From Triglochin maritima (lineage: Eukaryota; Streptophyta; Magnoliopsida; Alismatales; Juncaginaceae), in the NCBI GenBank assembly GCA_963682175.1, contig OY821777.1:16884001-16948000 (forward strand): 64,000 bases of DNA, read 5' to 3'. A model generated the notes under the pieces. The model did not search any database. It worked only from the letters and a program-made list of their open reading frames with translations, and was not told where the DNA came from. The position numbers and the translations under genes were made by a program. Shown one piece after another: positions 21,841 to 31,255 of the stretch; position 1 is the stretch's first letter; every line of letters begins with the position of its first letter.

Positions 21841-22273
21841 CGTTTGGATTGAGGTCCTAAATGTTAGATTCTTGTAGGAAGTTAGTTTTTAGATTTTTGG
21901 CCTCAAAAGTTACTTCTTCCTGGTAGAAGTCGAAATTACTTCGATGGCGAGAAATTACTTCGATGACCCGGTCATGAACGTTCTCTCTCTTCTTTCTCTA
22001 TTCCACATCAACTTTCTCTCTCCGCAACCCACTTTCTTCCCTTTCCTACACTATTCATATCTTAACCACAAACCACAACAACTTATCTCTCTCCTCCACA
22101 TCATTTCGGGGTTCATATTGCAAAAAAAATTAAAAAATTCTAAAAAATCACAACAATTATAAAACATATTTTCAAAAAAAAAAAGATTCAAACAAAAAAT
22201 TTAAAAAATCAAATCAAAACAAAACAAAAATAAAAAATAAAAAATATTAAAAAAATGGACGACCGGGTCGACG
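21841..22273. other. Non-coding, A-rich stretch
   Basis: No gene. It contains a duplicated GAAATTACTTCGATG (21930-21965) and a strongly A-rich tract (22110-22255). Confidence 0.5.
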
Positions 22274-22349
22274 GCCCGGTCATCCATGACCTGGGAATCT
22301 CCCCCCTTAAGGGGGAGACGACCTGGGATGCCCAGGTCGTGGGGGGTCG
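22274..22349. repeat. GC-rich folding repeat, left copy
   Basis: About 76 bp containing CGACCTGGG...CCCAGGTCG and CCCCCTT/AAGGGGG inverted repeats. A second copy in the same orientation lies directly after the copia LTR (23841-23915), differing at a handful of bases. Confidence 0.8.
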
Positions 22350-23840
22350 TGTTGGCTTTTTGGTCTTAATCTATGTTTTGATGATTTAATCAACCTAATC
22401 TTAGTTGTGATAATGTAAAGTAATACACATATTGCATTGCATACATATTGCTTTGTGCTAACCTCTACAGGTGATCAAGACTTAAGGAAGAAAGTAAATC
22501 AAGTCAAGACATGTAATCAAACTATTTTGAAGACATGTAATTTGTATTTCTTTGAGTCTTAGGAACTTTGTGTAATTGAGCATACTTGAGCTAAAAATTA
22601 CTCAAACACACACTAGGTTCCTTAGAGAAGTCACACACGAAATTTCACATAATTTGGAATTCAATAGATCACCCAAACTTAGATCGGAAAACACTAAACC
22701 TGAACCCAAACAATCTGCCCTCAATTGGTCGACCGTCCAGACCGTTCGGTCGACCGAGTGATCAATTATTCTGTTAGTGTTTAACTGCCTAAGTTCGGTC
22801 TACCGTCCAGACCTTTTCGGTCGACCGAGTCCCAAATATTTTTCCGACTGTTTGTTTTATCGTATATACCCAACAGTCATATTCGTATTAACCAAAAATA
22901 CCCCAAATACATTTTATGTATCGGTCGACCGAGGACCTTGTTCGGTCGACTTAATTTATGTCTCTTGACAAACCCGAACTTCATGTTGGAATTCGGTCGA
23001 CCGTGGACCTTGTTTCGGTCGACCGAATAGAACCTTGTTTGTCAACTCATAAGTGTCTGGTGTAAATCGGTCGACCGAACCCTATTCGGTGTTCGACCGA
23101 TCACTTAAGTGTACCCTAGACATAACGTTGGACGGTCGACCGTTTTCCTTAACCGGTCGACCGAATTGAGTTCAAAACTGCCAAACGGTCGACCGAACAG
23201 GCCGTTCTGGTCGACCGAATTGGGTCCTGCTAGTTTCTGTTTTGTGTATCTTACACCAACTCTTACCCAAATAACCTCAACGACTATATTCTCTCTAATG
23301 CCTATAAATAGAGTTGTAAAACACATTTTAACACAACTCTTCTACACATACTTGTCTTATACATTAGAGAGAAACTCTCAAGCTCATACACACCAATCAT
23401 ACACACCAAGCTTACACTTCCACACCTTAGCATCAATTCCACATTCTAAGCTAAGTGTGCTCAAGTTAGAGAGTGTGTTCCACTCAAGATTTCGTTTGTA
23501 CAAGAAGCAATGACATCGATGAAAGCCCAAAGTGTTCTTCTCGGTTTGTGAGAGAAGAAAGTCAAGTTCACGAGGGTGTTCGTGGAGCTTGTTTTGTAAA
23601 GGCGTTGTCTCCCGGCCTGGAACGGGGAGCGGATAGTGAAGTCGTGAGCGGAGCTTGCAAGAGAGGACGTAAGCGGGAGATCGAACCTCTGTAAAAACCA
23701 TCAAGTTCCTTGTGGTTTGCATTTTCTATTCCTTATTTGCTTGTTTAGTTTTAAATTCCGCTGCATATCTTTGATCGATTAAACAAGTAGGTAATTAGGG
23801 AATAAAAGTGATTAGTATTGTCGACCCTTACGATCCAACA
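22350..23840 (+). repeat. Solo LTR of a copia-type element
   Basis: 1491 bp with ends TGTTGG...CCAACA. It contains a TATA box (TATAAATAG, about 23302) and, upstream of it, about 14 copies of a 10-bp palindrome. No primer site, polypurine tract or coding sequence adjoins it. The flanks are not a 5-bp duplication but two copies of a 76-bp repeat. Confidence 0.82.
22726..23217. repeat. Array of the palindrome CGGTCGACCG in the copia LTR
   Basis: Nine perfect copies start at 22747, 22818, 22922, 22994, 23016, 23068, 23133, 23154 and 23186. About five variants lie at 22726, 22796, 22943, 23087 and 23208. They are irregularly spaced 80-570 bp upstream of the TATA box, as binding-site clusters are. 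Confidence 0.92.
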
Positions 23841-23915
23841 ACCCGATCATCCATGACTTGGGCATCTCCCCCCTTTAGGGGGAGACGACCTGGGATGCCC
23901 AGGTCGTGGGGGGCA
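23841..23915. repeat. GC-rich folding repeat, right copy
   Basis: Direct repeat of 22274-22349, beginning acccgatcatcc immediately after the LTR end. Confidence 0.8.
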
Positions 23916-24233
23916 CACCCCCCCTTAGGAATGCTCTAACAATATCACTAACACAAACCCAAAGTGTCAAATGAGGAAATTGACGAGTGGCTTGACTGTC
24001 AACAAATTTCAGCCAACATCACCAGCTGCCGAGGAGTTGGTAGAAGCTCACCAACCGAGTTTCTCCATTGTAGCCAAAATAATTCAATGGGACGCGGGTT
24101 GGGAGCTGAAATCCTTGGTGTAGTTGAATTCCTTCGACGTTTGGTTGACCATGAATCATTTTGGCTTCGAGGTGCATGGGAGATGGATCTCCAGCCATCC
24201 AAACGCCTCATTAATTAATAAGGGCATCAACAT
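23916..24233. other. Unassigned sequence
   Basis: Holds an open frame of 84 codons (23964-24218) with no recognisable domain. Another frame of the same stretch reads like decayed coding sequence. Not called as a gene. Confidence 0.35.
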
Positions 24234-25222
24234 TGAATCTTGGTGAAGATTTTTCAAAATAAAATTATTTTAAAAAAATCTAAATTAATCTTTTTTGGAA
24301 AGCATTTCCATACTGGACCAGCTGCCACCACATCGCGACACGTGACGACGACGGATTTTGTTTTTTAGTGTATACATAACTCGGCGTTTCAAACGCTGAG
24401 TTTTGTAAAAAAAAATTGGAGAACTTGCCGTTTGAAACACCGAGTTCTGTATATAAAAAATTAGAAGAACTCGACGTGTCTGATGCTGAGTCATTCGTAA
24501 CACAACTCGATGTTTAAGACACCGAGTTCTATATAGTTCCAACACTTGAAAAAAAATTCACACGCTCTAGGAGGGTGCAGAGCCAATTCGGATGCAAAAT
24601 GTCTCCCATTTTTCTGGCACCCCCAACTTAGGATTTTTATGTAACCAAATTAAGTCATTATATTATCTCATTATGGTGGTTAAATGTTAAGACACTCATA
24701 ATTAAAGATATTATAAGTTAAATGCTAAAACAAGACAATAGTCGATCAACATAAAACTTCTATTTGAATGTTACAAAGAAGTAAATTTCGAATTAGAACA
24801 AGTTGTTTGTTAAAATGTCTCCCATACAGAACTCGACACCTTCATTGTCGAGTTTGATTAAGCATCTGAATTGGCTCCATACAATCCTAAGATGTGCGAA
24901 TTTTTTTTCAAGTGTTGGAACTATGTAGAACTCAGTGTCTTAAACACTGAGTTGTGTTACGAAGGACTTAGCATCCGACACGTTGAGTTTTTTTAAATAT
25001 TTTATTATAGAACTCGGCGTTTGAAATACCGAATTCTCCACACAAAAAATACAGAACTCGGCGTTTATACACTAAAAAACAAAACCCACCACCGTCATGT
25101 ACCACGACGTGGTGGTAGCAGATTTAGTATGGAAAATACTTTCTAAATAAGTTTAATTTGGAAAAAAAAATTAAAAAATAATTTTATTTTGAAAAATCTT
25201 TCCCCGTAACTTTTTGGAATCA
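24234..25222. mobile_element. Fold-back element built of iterated short palindromes
   Basis: Two arms of about 360 bp (24234-24602 and 24864-25222) are inverted repeats of each other around a spacer of about 260 bp. Each arm carries four modules of the form ACTCGGYGTTT-N-AARCRCYGAGTT, and a ninth related module lies in the spacer (24832-24858). There is no coding capacity. It resembles a MITE or fold-back DNA transposon. I could not define a convincing target duplication. Confidence 0.8.
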
Positions 25223-25339
25223 ATCAACCACTTATTTTACTAATGCGACCTGACATCATGCTTTTGGGATAAAGTGTACTTAATACGTGATAATAATGAT
25301 TTCTTCGACTAAATCTCCAAAATCAACTCGATTTATGGA

Positions 25340-25460
25340 TGATAGAATGCCATACTTTAATTAATGCATGACATTGGACTGTATGGTTGGAAAGAAACAA
25401 TAGTCTTTTGCGAGACTTAAAACACTTTTGATTACTTCTTAAATAAATATTTTGACATAT
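25340..25460 (+). pseudogene. LINE C-terminal remnant
   Basis: A short frame reads WTVWLERNNSLLRDLKHF, the motif near the end of plant L1 ORF2 proteins, followed by stops. It may be the continuation of the fragment at 21040-21840, separated by later insertions. Confidence 0.55.
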
Positions 25461-25975
25461 TTCAATGTTGGCTAGGCACCCTAAGAAGATGGTCGGGGAC
25501 GCGATGAGTATTTTGGATGCATGCGGTTTGCTTAAGTCTATTTAATAGATTTGCAGTAGACATCTTGCATGTGTATCTTGGGCTGATATGCTCATTTTGT
25601 AAGCCTTAGGTAAACTATTATGCTATTATTCCAGCATTGTTGTGGATCACAGGGGACTTCAAGCCACAAGTAGCTTACACGACGTCTAATATATGGAAAG
25701 ACATACGACACTGGTATGAGTTTACACCACGGTTCAGAAAATACTGGAGCGTATTGGACGCGGCAAGACACCGCATCTTGCATACGTGGGATGCGGATGC
25801 GATGCGGGTGCATATGCAATTTGCAATTTAATAATTAAATAATATAGATATATTAATTATATACATGTAATAGAAAATTTAGGTAAAATTTTGAATGATT
25901 TATATTACTAATAGTTCAATATTAAACAAATCAAAGTAAAAAATCCAAAAGAAACAAAATCTGCATATGCAGTCA
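25461..25975. other. Non-coding with a dispersed repeat
   Basis: 25780-25870 (ggatgcggatgcgatgcgggtgcatatgc and the AT-rich stretch after it) matches the reverse complement of 43190-43320, so it belongs to an unnamed dispersed element. The hAT MITE that follows was inserted in it. Confidence 0.55.
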
Positions 25976-25983
25976 CATCCAAC

Positions 25984-26258
25984 TAGGGTTGTGCATTGAC
26001 CGGGTCAAACCGGTCAATCGGACCGGACCGGTCGGTCCGGGTTCGGTCCGGAAATTTTTGAAAAAATCCGGTCCGGTCCGGGTTTCGGTCCGGCAAAATT
26101 TAAATTTTCCGGTCCGGTCCAAATTTTTTTTTAAAAATTTAAGGTAAAAAATCGGGTTTTTGGACCGGTCCGGTCCGGTCTTCGGTCCGGCTTTTCGAAT
26201 TTTTTCCGGTCCGGTCCAGTCCGGTTTTCGGTCCGGACCGGACCGATGCTCAGCCCTA
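25984..26258. mobile_element. hAT-type MITE, 275 bp
   Basis: Ends TAGGGTTGTGCAT and (inverted) TAGGGCTGAGCAT, flanked by the perfect 8-bp duplication CATCCAAC (25976-25983, 26259-26266). The interior is almost entirely degenerate GGTCCGGACC-type repeats able to fold. The 8-bp duplication assigns it to the hAT superfamily. Confidence 0.93.
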
Positions 26259-26589
26259 CATCCAACGATGTGGATCGCATCGAGTGACCTGCATCTCGGA
26301 GGTGTGATACGCACCTGACCTACATCTGTCTCGCATCCGCATATGCGGCCACATCTCCCCACATATATAAACATTGGTTTACACCCATACCAGCATCAGG
26401 ACGCCTAAATAAAGTATCATTAGGGGTGGCAACATGCATCTAAAACCGAACCGGGATAAAACGGATATGGGTCAGATCTGGATATACACTTTCAGAACCG
26501 ACCCTGTTCCGTTTCGGGTATGGTTCTAGTCAATGGATTCGGAACCAGAACCGGAACCGGATCCGGATCCGACATGAGCAGTAGCTTAT

Positions 26590-26672
26590 AAAAAATGTCA
26601 ACTATCGGGATTCAAACCTGAGGTGCATGGGCCACAGTGAAAGAGTTTTACCACTACACCAATTCATGAGAG
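26590..26672 (-). other. tRNA-like segment inside the hAT element
   Basis: On the minus strand a box A-like TGGTGTAGTGGTAA and a box B-like GGTTTGAATCC are spaced as in tRNA genes. No acceptor stem or clear cloverleaf forms, so it is a tRNA-derived (SINE-like) piece, not a tRNA gene. Confidence 0.6.
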
Positions 26673-26737
26673 TTGGTAATTAATGCTATCCTGAATGGAT
26701 ATTGTTTTGGAAAAAAACAAATTTTGTGGAAAGTATA

Positions 26738-26790
26738 GTCCCACATCGGAAAAAATGAATTCCCCACTCCAAATCCAAACTATATAAAGT
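26738..26790 (+). promoter_or_regulatory. USE plus TATA pair inside the hAT element
   Basis: GTCCCACATCG (26738-26748) and TATATAAAG (26781) are 32 bases apart, the same spacing as in the family A LTR. No snRNA sequence follows. Confidence 0.55.
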
Positions 26791-27029
26791 CACCATAGGC
26801 CATTGGTTTCAATAAGTCTCTTGGGATGAGTTTTTTTGACCAAATCCGCAAAGAACTCATTGAAAAATACAAATTTTGTACTGAATCCGGTTCCAACAGA
26901 TCCGGTTTTGGGTACCAATGTTGGGAACCGATCTGGATCCGGTTCGGTTATGGATCCCAATTTATAATTCGGTTCCGATTCTATTAGCACCTGAACCAAA
27001 ACTGATATGTTGTCATACCTAAGTATGAT

Positions 27030-27450
27030 GGTGTGTTTGGATGCATCATTTGCAAATCCTATGAAACTTTGAAACTAGGGAATTTACAAATTCTGGGATT
27101 TCTAGATGATGTCATTTTTTTCACATTGTTTGGGTAACTATGTCATTTCGAGATGAGAGGTGGTGGATCTCAGGGAGGTGCTAGATATCGATGACACTGG
27201 AACTCGGTGAATGTGGTGAAGTTCGGCAACAACGAATGGGTAGAGGTGGTAAAAGGAGGTATCGAGATTTAAGGTGTAATTTGGTGTTAGGTTGAGATTT
27301 GTAAATTCCACCTAAAAATGTGGAATTTTGTTGTCACTGTTGTATGGAATTGAAATTTCCAAAATTACACTTGAGATTTACAAATTCCAATATTTAATGT
27401 ACCAAACATTATATTTACAAACAATGTATTTTGAAATCCCTTAACTAAAC
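27030..27450. other. Possible MITE remnant
   Basis: Begins GTGTTTGGATGC and contains repeated TTTACAAATTCC-type motifs in both orientations. No coding sequence. Boundaries and family not established. Confidence 0.4.
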
Positions 27451-27592
27451 TGATATTCACCGCCGTAAAACTACTTAAATCGCCCGTACAGATTACCATT
27501 TTGCCCTTCCACCATTTCTACTTATATAACTCTTCATTTCACTCTTCTAACACCACTTTCTCTTCATATTACTCTTCTATTCACCATATATA

Positions 27593-30216
27593 ATGTCTCG
27601 AAGGTCAGGAAAAGAACCAGCGGATGCCCCGGATTACTCAAATCTGGTAATTGCCTTTTTATTTTAATTAATTTTAAAAAATAAAATAAAATTGGGTGGG
27701 GCGATCGCGGGAGACGCCCGAACATAGGGCTAGGCGTCTGCGAGAGACGCCTCCCACGTAGGGTTAATAATTGATTATAGGGCATTTTAAAAATTTATTT
27801 AAATTGATTATAAATTGTGATAAATTTAAAATAAATTGAATATTATGTTAATAATGAATTAAATTAGTTTAGTAAATTCTTTATTGACTATAAATTGTGA
27901 TAATTAATAAATAAATTGATTATTAAGTTAATAATTAGTTTAATTATTTTAGTAAGGAATTATTCATTAAAAGTTGTGATAATAGCTAAATAAATTGATT
28001 ATTATGTTAATAATTAGTTGTGTACGATTTTAGTAAAGGATTATTGATTAATTGTGATAATTGCTAAATAAATCGATTATTAAGTTAATAATTAGTTTAA
28101 TTATTTTAGTAAATCCATTAATAAAATTTTATTTTTAAAATTGAATTAATAGTCATCGGGTTACCGTGGAGGAAAAGGGAAATCAATTCCCTTACGCGCG
28201 GTACGTAGTGTAGCATACGAGTCAAGTCCTCGTCATCCACGTAGATGTGGTATTTCTGCTTCAGTTAGGAGAGAGATATCTTTTACGTCGTCTTCAGACA
28301 CCTGAGGATTCTTTCGACGACGAGGATGATTCAGATGAGTTGATGAGTCACGACGATAGTGACGATGGGGGCTGGTATGACTTGGGGCCACAGGAGGAGG
28401 CGATACATCAGTACGGGTCGAGGACGGGGGCGAGATTGTAGTCCTTCAGTTGAGTGGGTCATTTGGAATGGTCGAGGTGGCCGGTTTTTGACCGGTGATT
28501 CTAGTTCGTGCACTGCAGACGTCCAAGCTCAGAAGAAGAAGATGGGTGAGGACGAGTCTTGGATCGTCACGGATATGATGCCCGGTGGTCCTCTAGATGG
28601 CAGCATCATTCCCAGTTTTGGAGGCCACATCGCCAGACACATCTGGGATGGCGAGGATCAGAAGGTTTTGAAGTGCCATAATCGGCACAGAGCCTGTACG
28701 ACATTGCAGGCTTGGCGTTCAGTGATGACTGATGATATGACGGCGACCGTCAGTGACAGTGGATTGGGTCACTTGTCGTACAACATGTTTTCTTGCATTG
28801 ACATGTCGTTGATTTTGGCTTTCGTGGAGCGGTGGCAGCCTGACACCAACACTTTCCACTTGTCGTTCAGAGAGATGACGATCATGCTGCATGACGTCTT
28901 TCAGATTCTGCACATTCCTGTTGAGGGTCCTATGGTCAGTGCGCAGGCGCCGACATCTGAGCTGAAGTCAAATGTATCTGAGTTGCTGGGTGTCAGCCTG
29001 GAGGGTCTTGGGCGGGCTAGCTCATTTTGGAGTGGTGGTGGTGTTAGTATCGATGTTGTGGAAGAGTGTTGCAGACGGGGGTGACCACCACGAACTGAGG
29101 ATACACAGATGACTGCTTACCTCTTCTTACTGCTAGGCTGCATCTTGTTTGTCGACAATAGCGGTTCCAGAGTCAGACCACATGACATATTGGAGGCGAG
29201 GGAGTCAGATACCATTGGTTAGTACTCATGGGGGTCGGCGACGTTGGCATATCTGTATCGCCATTTGGGTATATCTAGTCGTGTTGATTGTTCCGGGATT
29301 ACGAATTGTCTTACACTGATGCAGGCTTGGATCTATGAGTATTTTCCTGCTTTCCGCCGACATCGGGAGCGGAAGATTATTAAGCGTGGTCATTCTCGTT
29401 CGCGTATGTGGGCTGTCCGGACCGAGGATAAGAGCGAGGGTCGACTTCTTTCCATTCGTAGATGGCTAGATCAGATGACTGCATCACATGTATATAATGT
29501 ATATATCATTCACGTTTATTTAAATTTTAACTTTATTATTATTAACGTATAAACATTTAGGTGTAGTGGTTGTCGTATGGTCCTGAGCCTGCTGTAGCTG
29601 TGCGGAGGACTACATTTATGTGCGTTATTCGTTATAGGGATATCACAGAGCCTTATTTACCTGATCGCGTGTTACGTCAGTTAGGTTACGTTCAGGTGAT
29701 TCCGGTTGACATTCCGACGCCCGAGCATGTAGTACGGTCTGCGACTGCGACGACGTACGATGTCAGGCATAACGTTTCGTTCGCGGAATCGGTTTGGAGG
29801 ATATTTCCGAGAGTATGACGACTTCACCTGGGCGATCTGAGTCGTAGCCGCGACCCCTCCACTTGTGATGCAGATTATTTGTAGTGGTTCGCTAGGTGCT
29901 CACATCCACTTATCGTATGCGGTATCATTCCGAGATCGGAGAGACCATTGGATAGGACATGTGCCGATGCGGTAAGTTTATCTAATTTTATTTGTAATTG
30001 TAATGTATATTTTGTTATTATTGTAAATGTACGCTAATTTTTATGTTACATACAGTGGATGAGTAGGGCGATACAGTGTACGCAACCGTTCTTGCGATAG
30101 AGAGACAAGATGCCGACCAAGGATACGAGACTTGCATGTGCAGATTGGGATCGCCTCATCGAGGATTGGAACAGGCAGTTGGGCATTTCGGACCATGATT
30201 CGGATGCTGAGTTGTA
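27593..30216 (+). pseudogene. Plant mobile domain (PMD, aminotransferase-like) gene of MULE copy 1
   Basis: A small first exon (27593-27646, donor GTAATT) is followed by an AT-rich intron. Coding sequence resumes near 28160 (acidic SFDDEDDSDE stretch). The PMD core reads MSLILAFVERWQPDTNTFHLSFREMTIMLHDVFQILHIPVEG (28800-28930) and continues through LAYLYRHLGIS to RQLGYVQVIP (about 29680) and a C-terminal exon ending 30216 (WDRLIEDWNRQLGI). It is broken by a frameshift near 28270 and by in-frame stops at 29082 (TGA) and 29220 (TAG), where copy 2 has sense codons (CGA-type Arg, CAG Gln). PMD proteins occur both as silencing factors (MAIN, MAIL1) and in transposons; here it is transposon cargo. 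Confidence 0.82.
27780..28110. repeat. Four tandem copies of a ~79-bp AT-rich unit
   Basis: The phrase TTGTGATAA recurs at 27815, 27895, 27974 and 28052 (spacing 80, 79, 78), with the surrounding attaagttaataattagttta also repeated. It lies within the first intron of the PMD gene. Confidence 0.8.
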
Positions 30217-30500
30217 GTCACTCGCTCTTACTATCGTTTTATTATATGTTGCACTATTACTACATTTGTTGGTAATTGCTTATGCTTATCTGTGTACTCT
30301 TATTATTTATTTCTTATGAACATATCTTCTACTTATTTCTTTGACTATCGTATTTTAATATTTATTTCTCACGAACATATATTCTACTTATTTCTTTAGA
30401 TATCAAATAATACTTAAATTTAAAATATGGTAAAAGAACAACACGATATAAGTACAATTACACAATATATTATACATTAAAAATGCATTACAAATTACAT
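30217..30500. other. Spacer between convergent MULE genes
   Basis: AT-rich, no coding sequence. It would contain both 3' ends. Confidence 0.6.
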
Positions 30501-31117
30501 TCAATATGTACTACGTAACCGGTTCCAATACGTCATCTTACTTTCGTACTGATCCTCCCATCCAACAACACTCTCATCTCGCATTTGATACCACAAAGTC
30601 GCTATAAGAGGTACTGGGAAATCATCAGCTAATTCCAAACGAATAAAATGTTTGTAACTCCCCAAATGATCAATGACCAACTCTCTGATAGGCCTCGTCA
30701 TGGCAGACAGACTCTCCCAATGTAGCACAGTAAGACACGGGAACAACGAACCATCTGTTCCCATTGAGAAATACATGACCGCACACTTGTAAAAATTAGC
30801 AATAGGAAACAAGTCGACCCAAACCTCCATATAATGATCCTCGCCACAAGCTCCCCCACCCCAATCAATTCGTTGACGAGCCTCTACCACATTGCCGAAA
30901 TAGACACTCTCATAAATAGGATGTGCACCTATCTCATTAGAAATCGCACGACGGGCGTACGACTAGTTGTCTTGACCACCATGGAAGACATCGGCAACAC
31001 ATCGAAATCCACAGTTGCCATCAGCACGTACGTCATTCCACCTCTCCAGAAATGGTAAAATGATTCCTGGCAGTCTATCATTATATGGGAAGTTGTCCAC
31101 GTCAATCCGTCCAGACA
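30501..31117 (-). pseudogene. OTU-type cysteine protease exon of the MULE transposase gene, copy 1
   Basis: Second exon on the minus strand, joined to the transposase exon by an intron (31118-31234, GT...AG). It begins SGRIDVDNF. The OTU signature DGNC (Asp-Gly-Asn-Cys) is intact in the phrase ADGNCGFRCVADVFHGG. The distal part runs ...ACGEDHYMEVWVDLFPIANFYKCAV... to YKHFIRLEL, which holds the likely catalytic His. A TAG interrupts it right after GGQDN; copy 2 has TGA at the same codon. From the ATG at 30890 a 129-codon frame remains open to the end. Confidence 0.8.
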
Positions 31118-31255
31118 CTGTAAGATAGGTAAATAACAATTCATTAAAACAACAAAATTAGGAGATAATATATTCAACCCCATTTAGATTACTGATATAT
31201 AATAAATAACATAACAACAAAGATATCGACATACCAGAAGATCATGTGCCCGTAT

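Larger units (their letters stand above)
26421..27021. mobile_element. hAT-type non-autonomous element, 601 bp
   Basis: Ends TAGGGGTGGCAACAT and (inverted) TAGGTATGACAACAT, flanked by AGTATCAT (26413-26420) and AGTATGAT (27022-27029), an 8-bp duplication with one change. It contains degenerate GGTTCCGGATCC repeats near both ends, a tRNA-like segment and a USE-TATA pair in the middle. Confidence 0.9.

Noticed and set aside
22726..23217. CRISPR-like array of short repeats
   Set aside because: Irregular spacing, 10-bp palindromic units and location in a plant LTR; no CRISPR structure.
23109..23513. 134-codon ORF in the copia LTR
   Set aside because: Spans the palindrome array, TATA box and transcribed leader; no domain.
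23964..24218. 84-codon gene
   Set aside because: No recognisable domain or support; embedded in repeat debris.
25984..26258. Plain minisatellite of GGTCC units
   Set aside because: The 8-bp duplication and matching termini show it is a hAT MITE.
26590..26672. Functional tRNA gene on the minus strand
   Set aside because: Internal promoter boxes are present but no acceptor stem or full cloverleaf; it lies inside a transposon.
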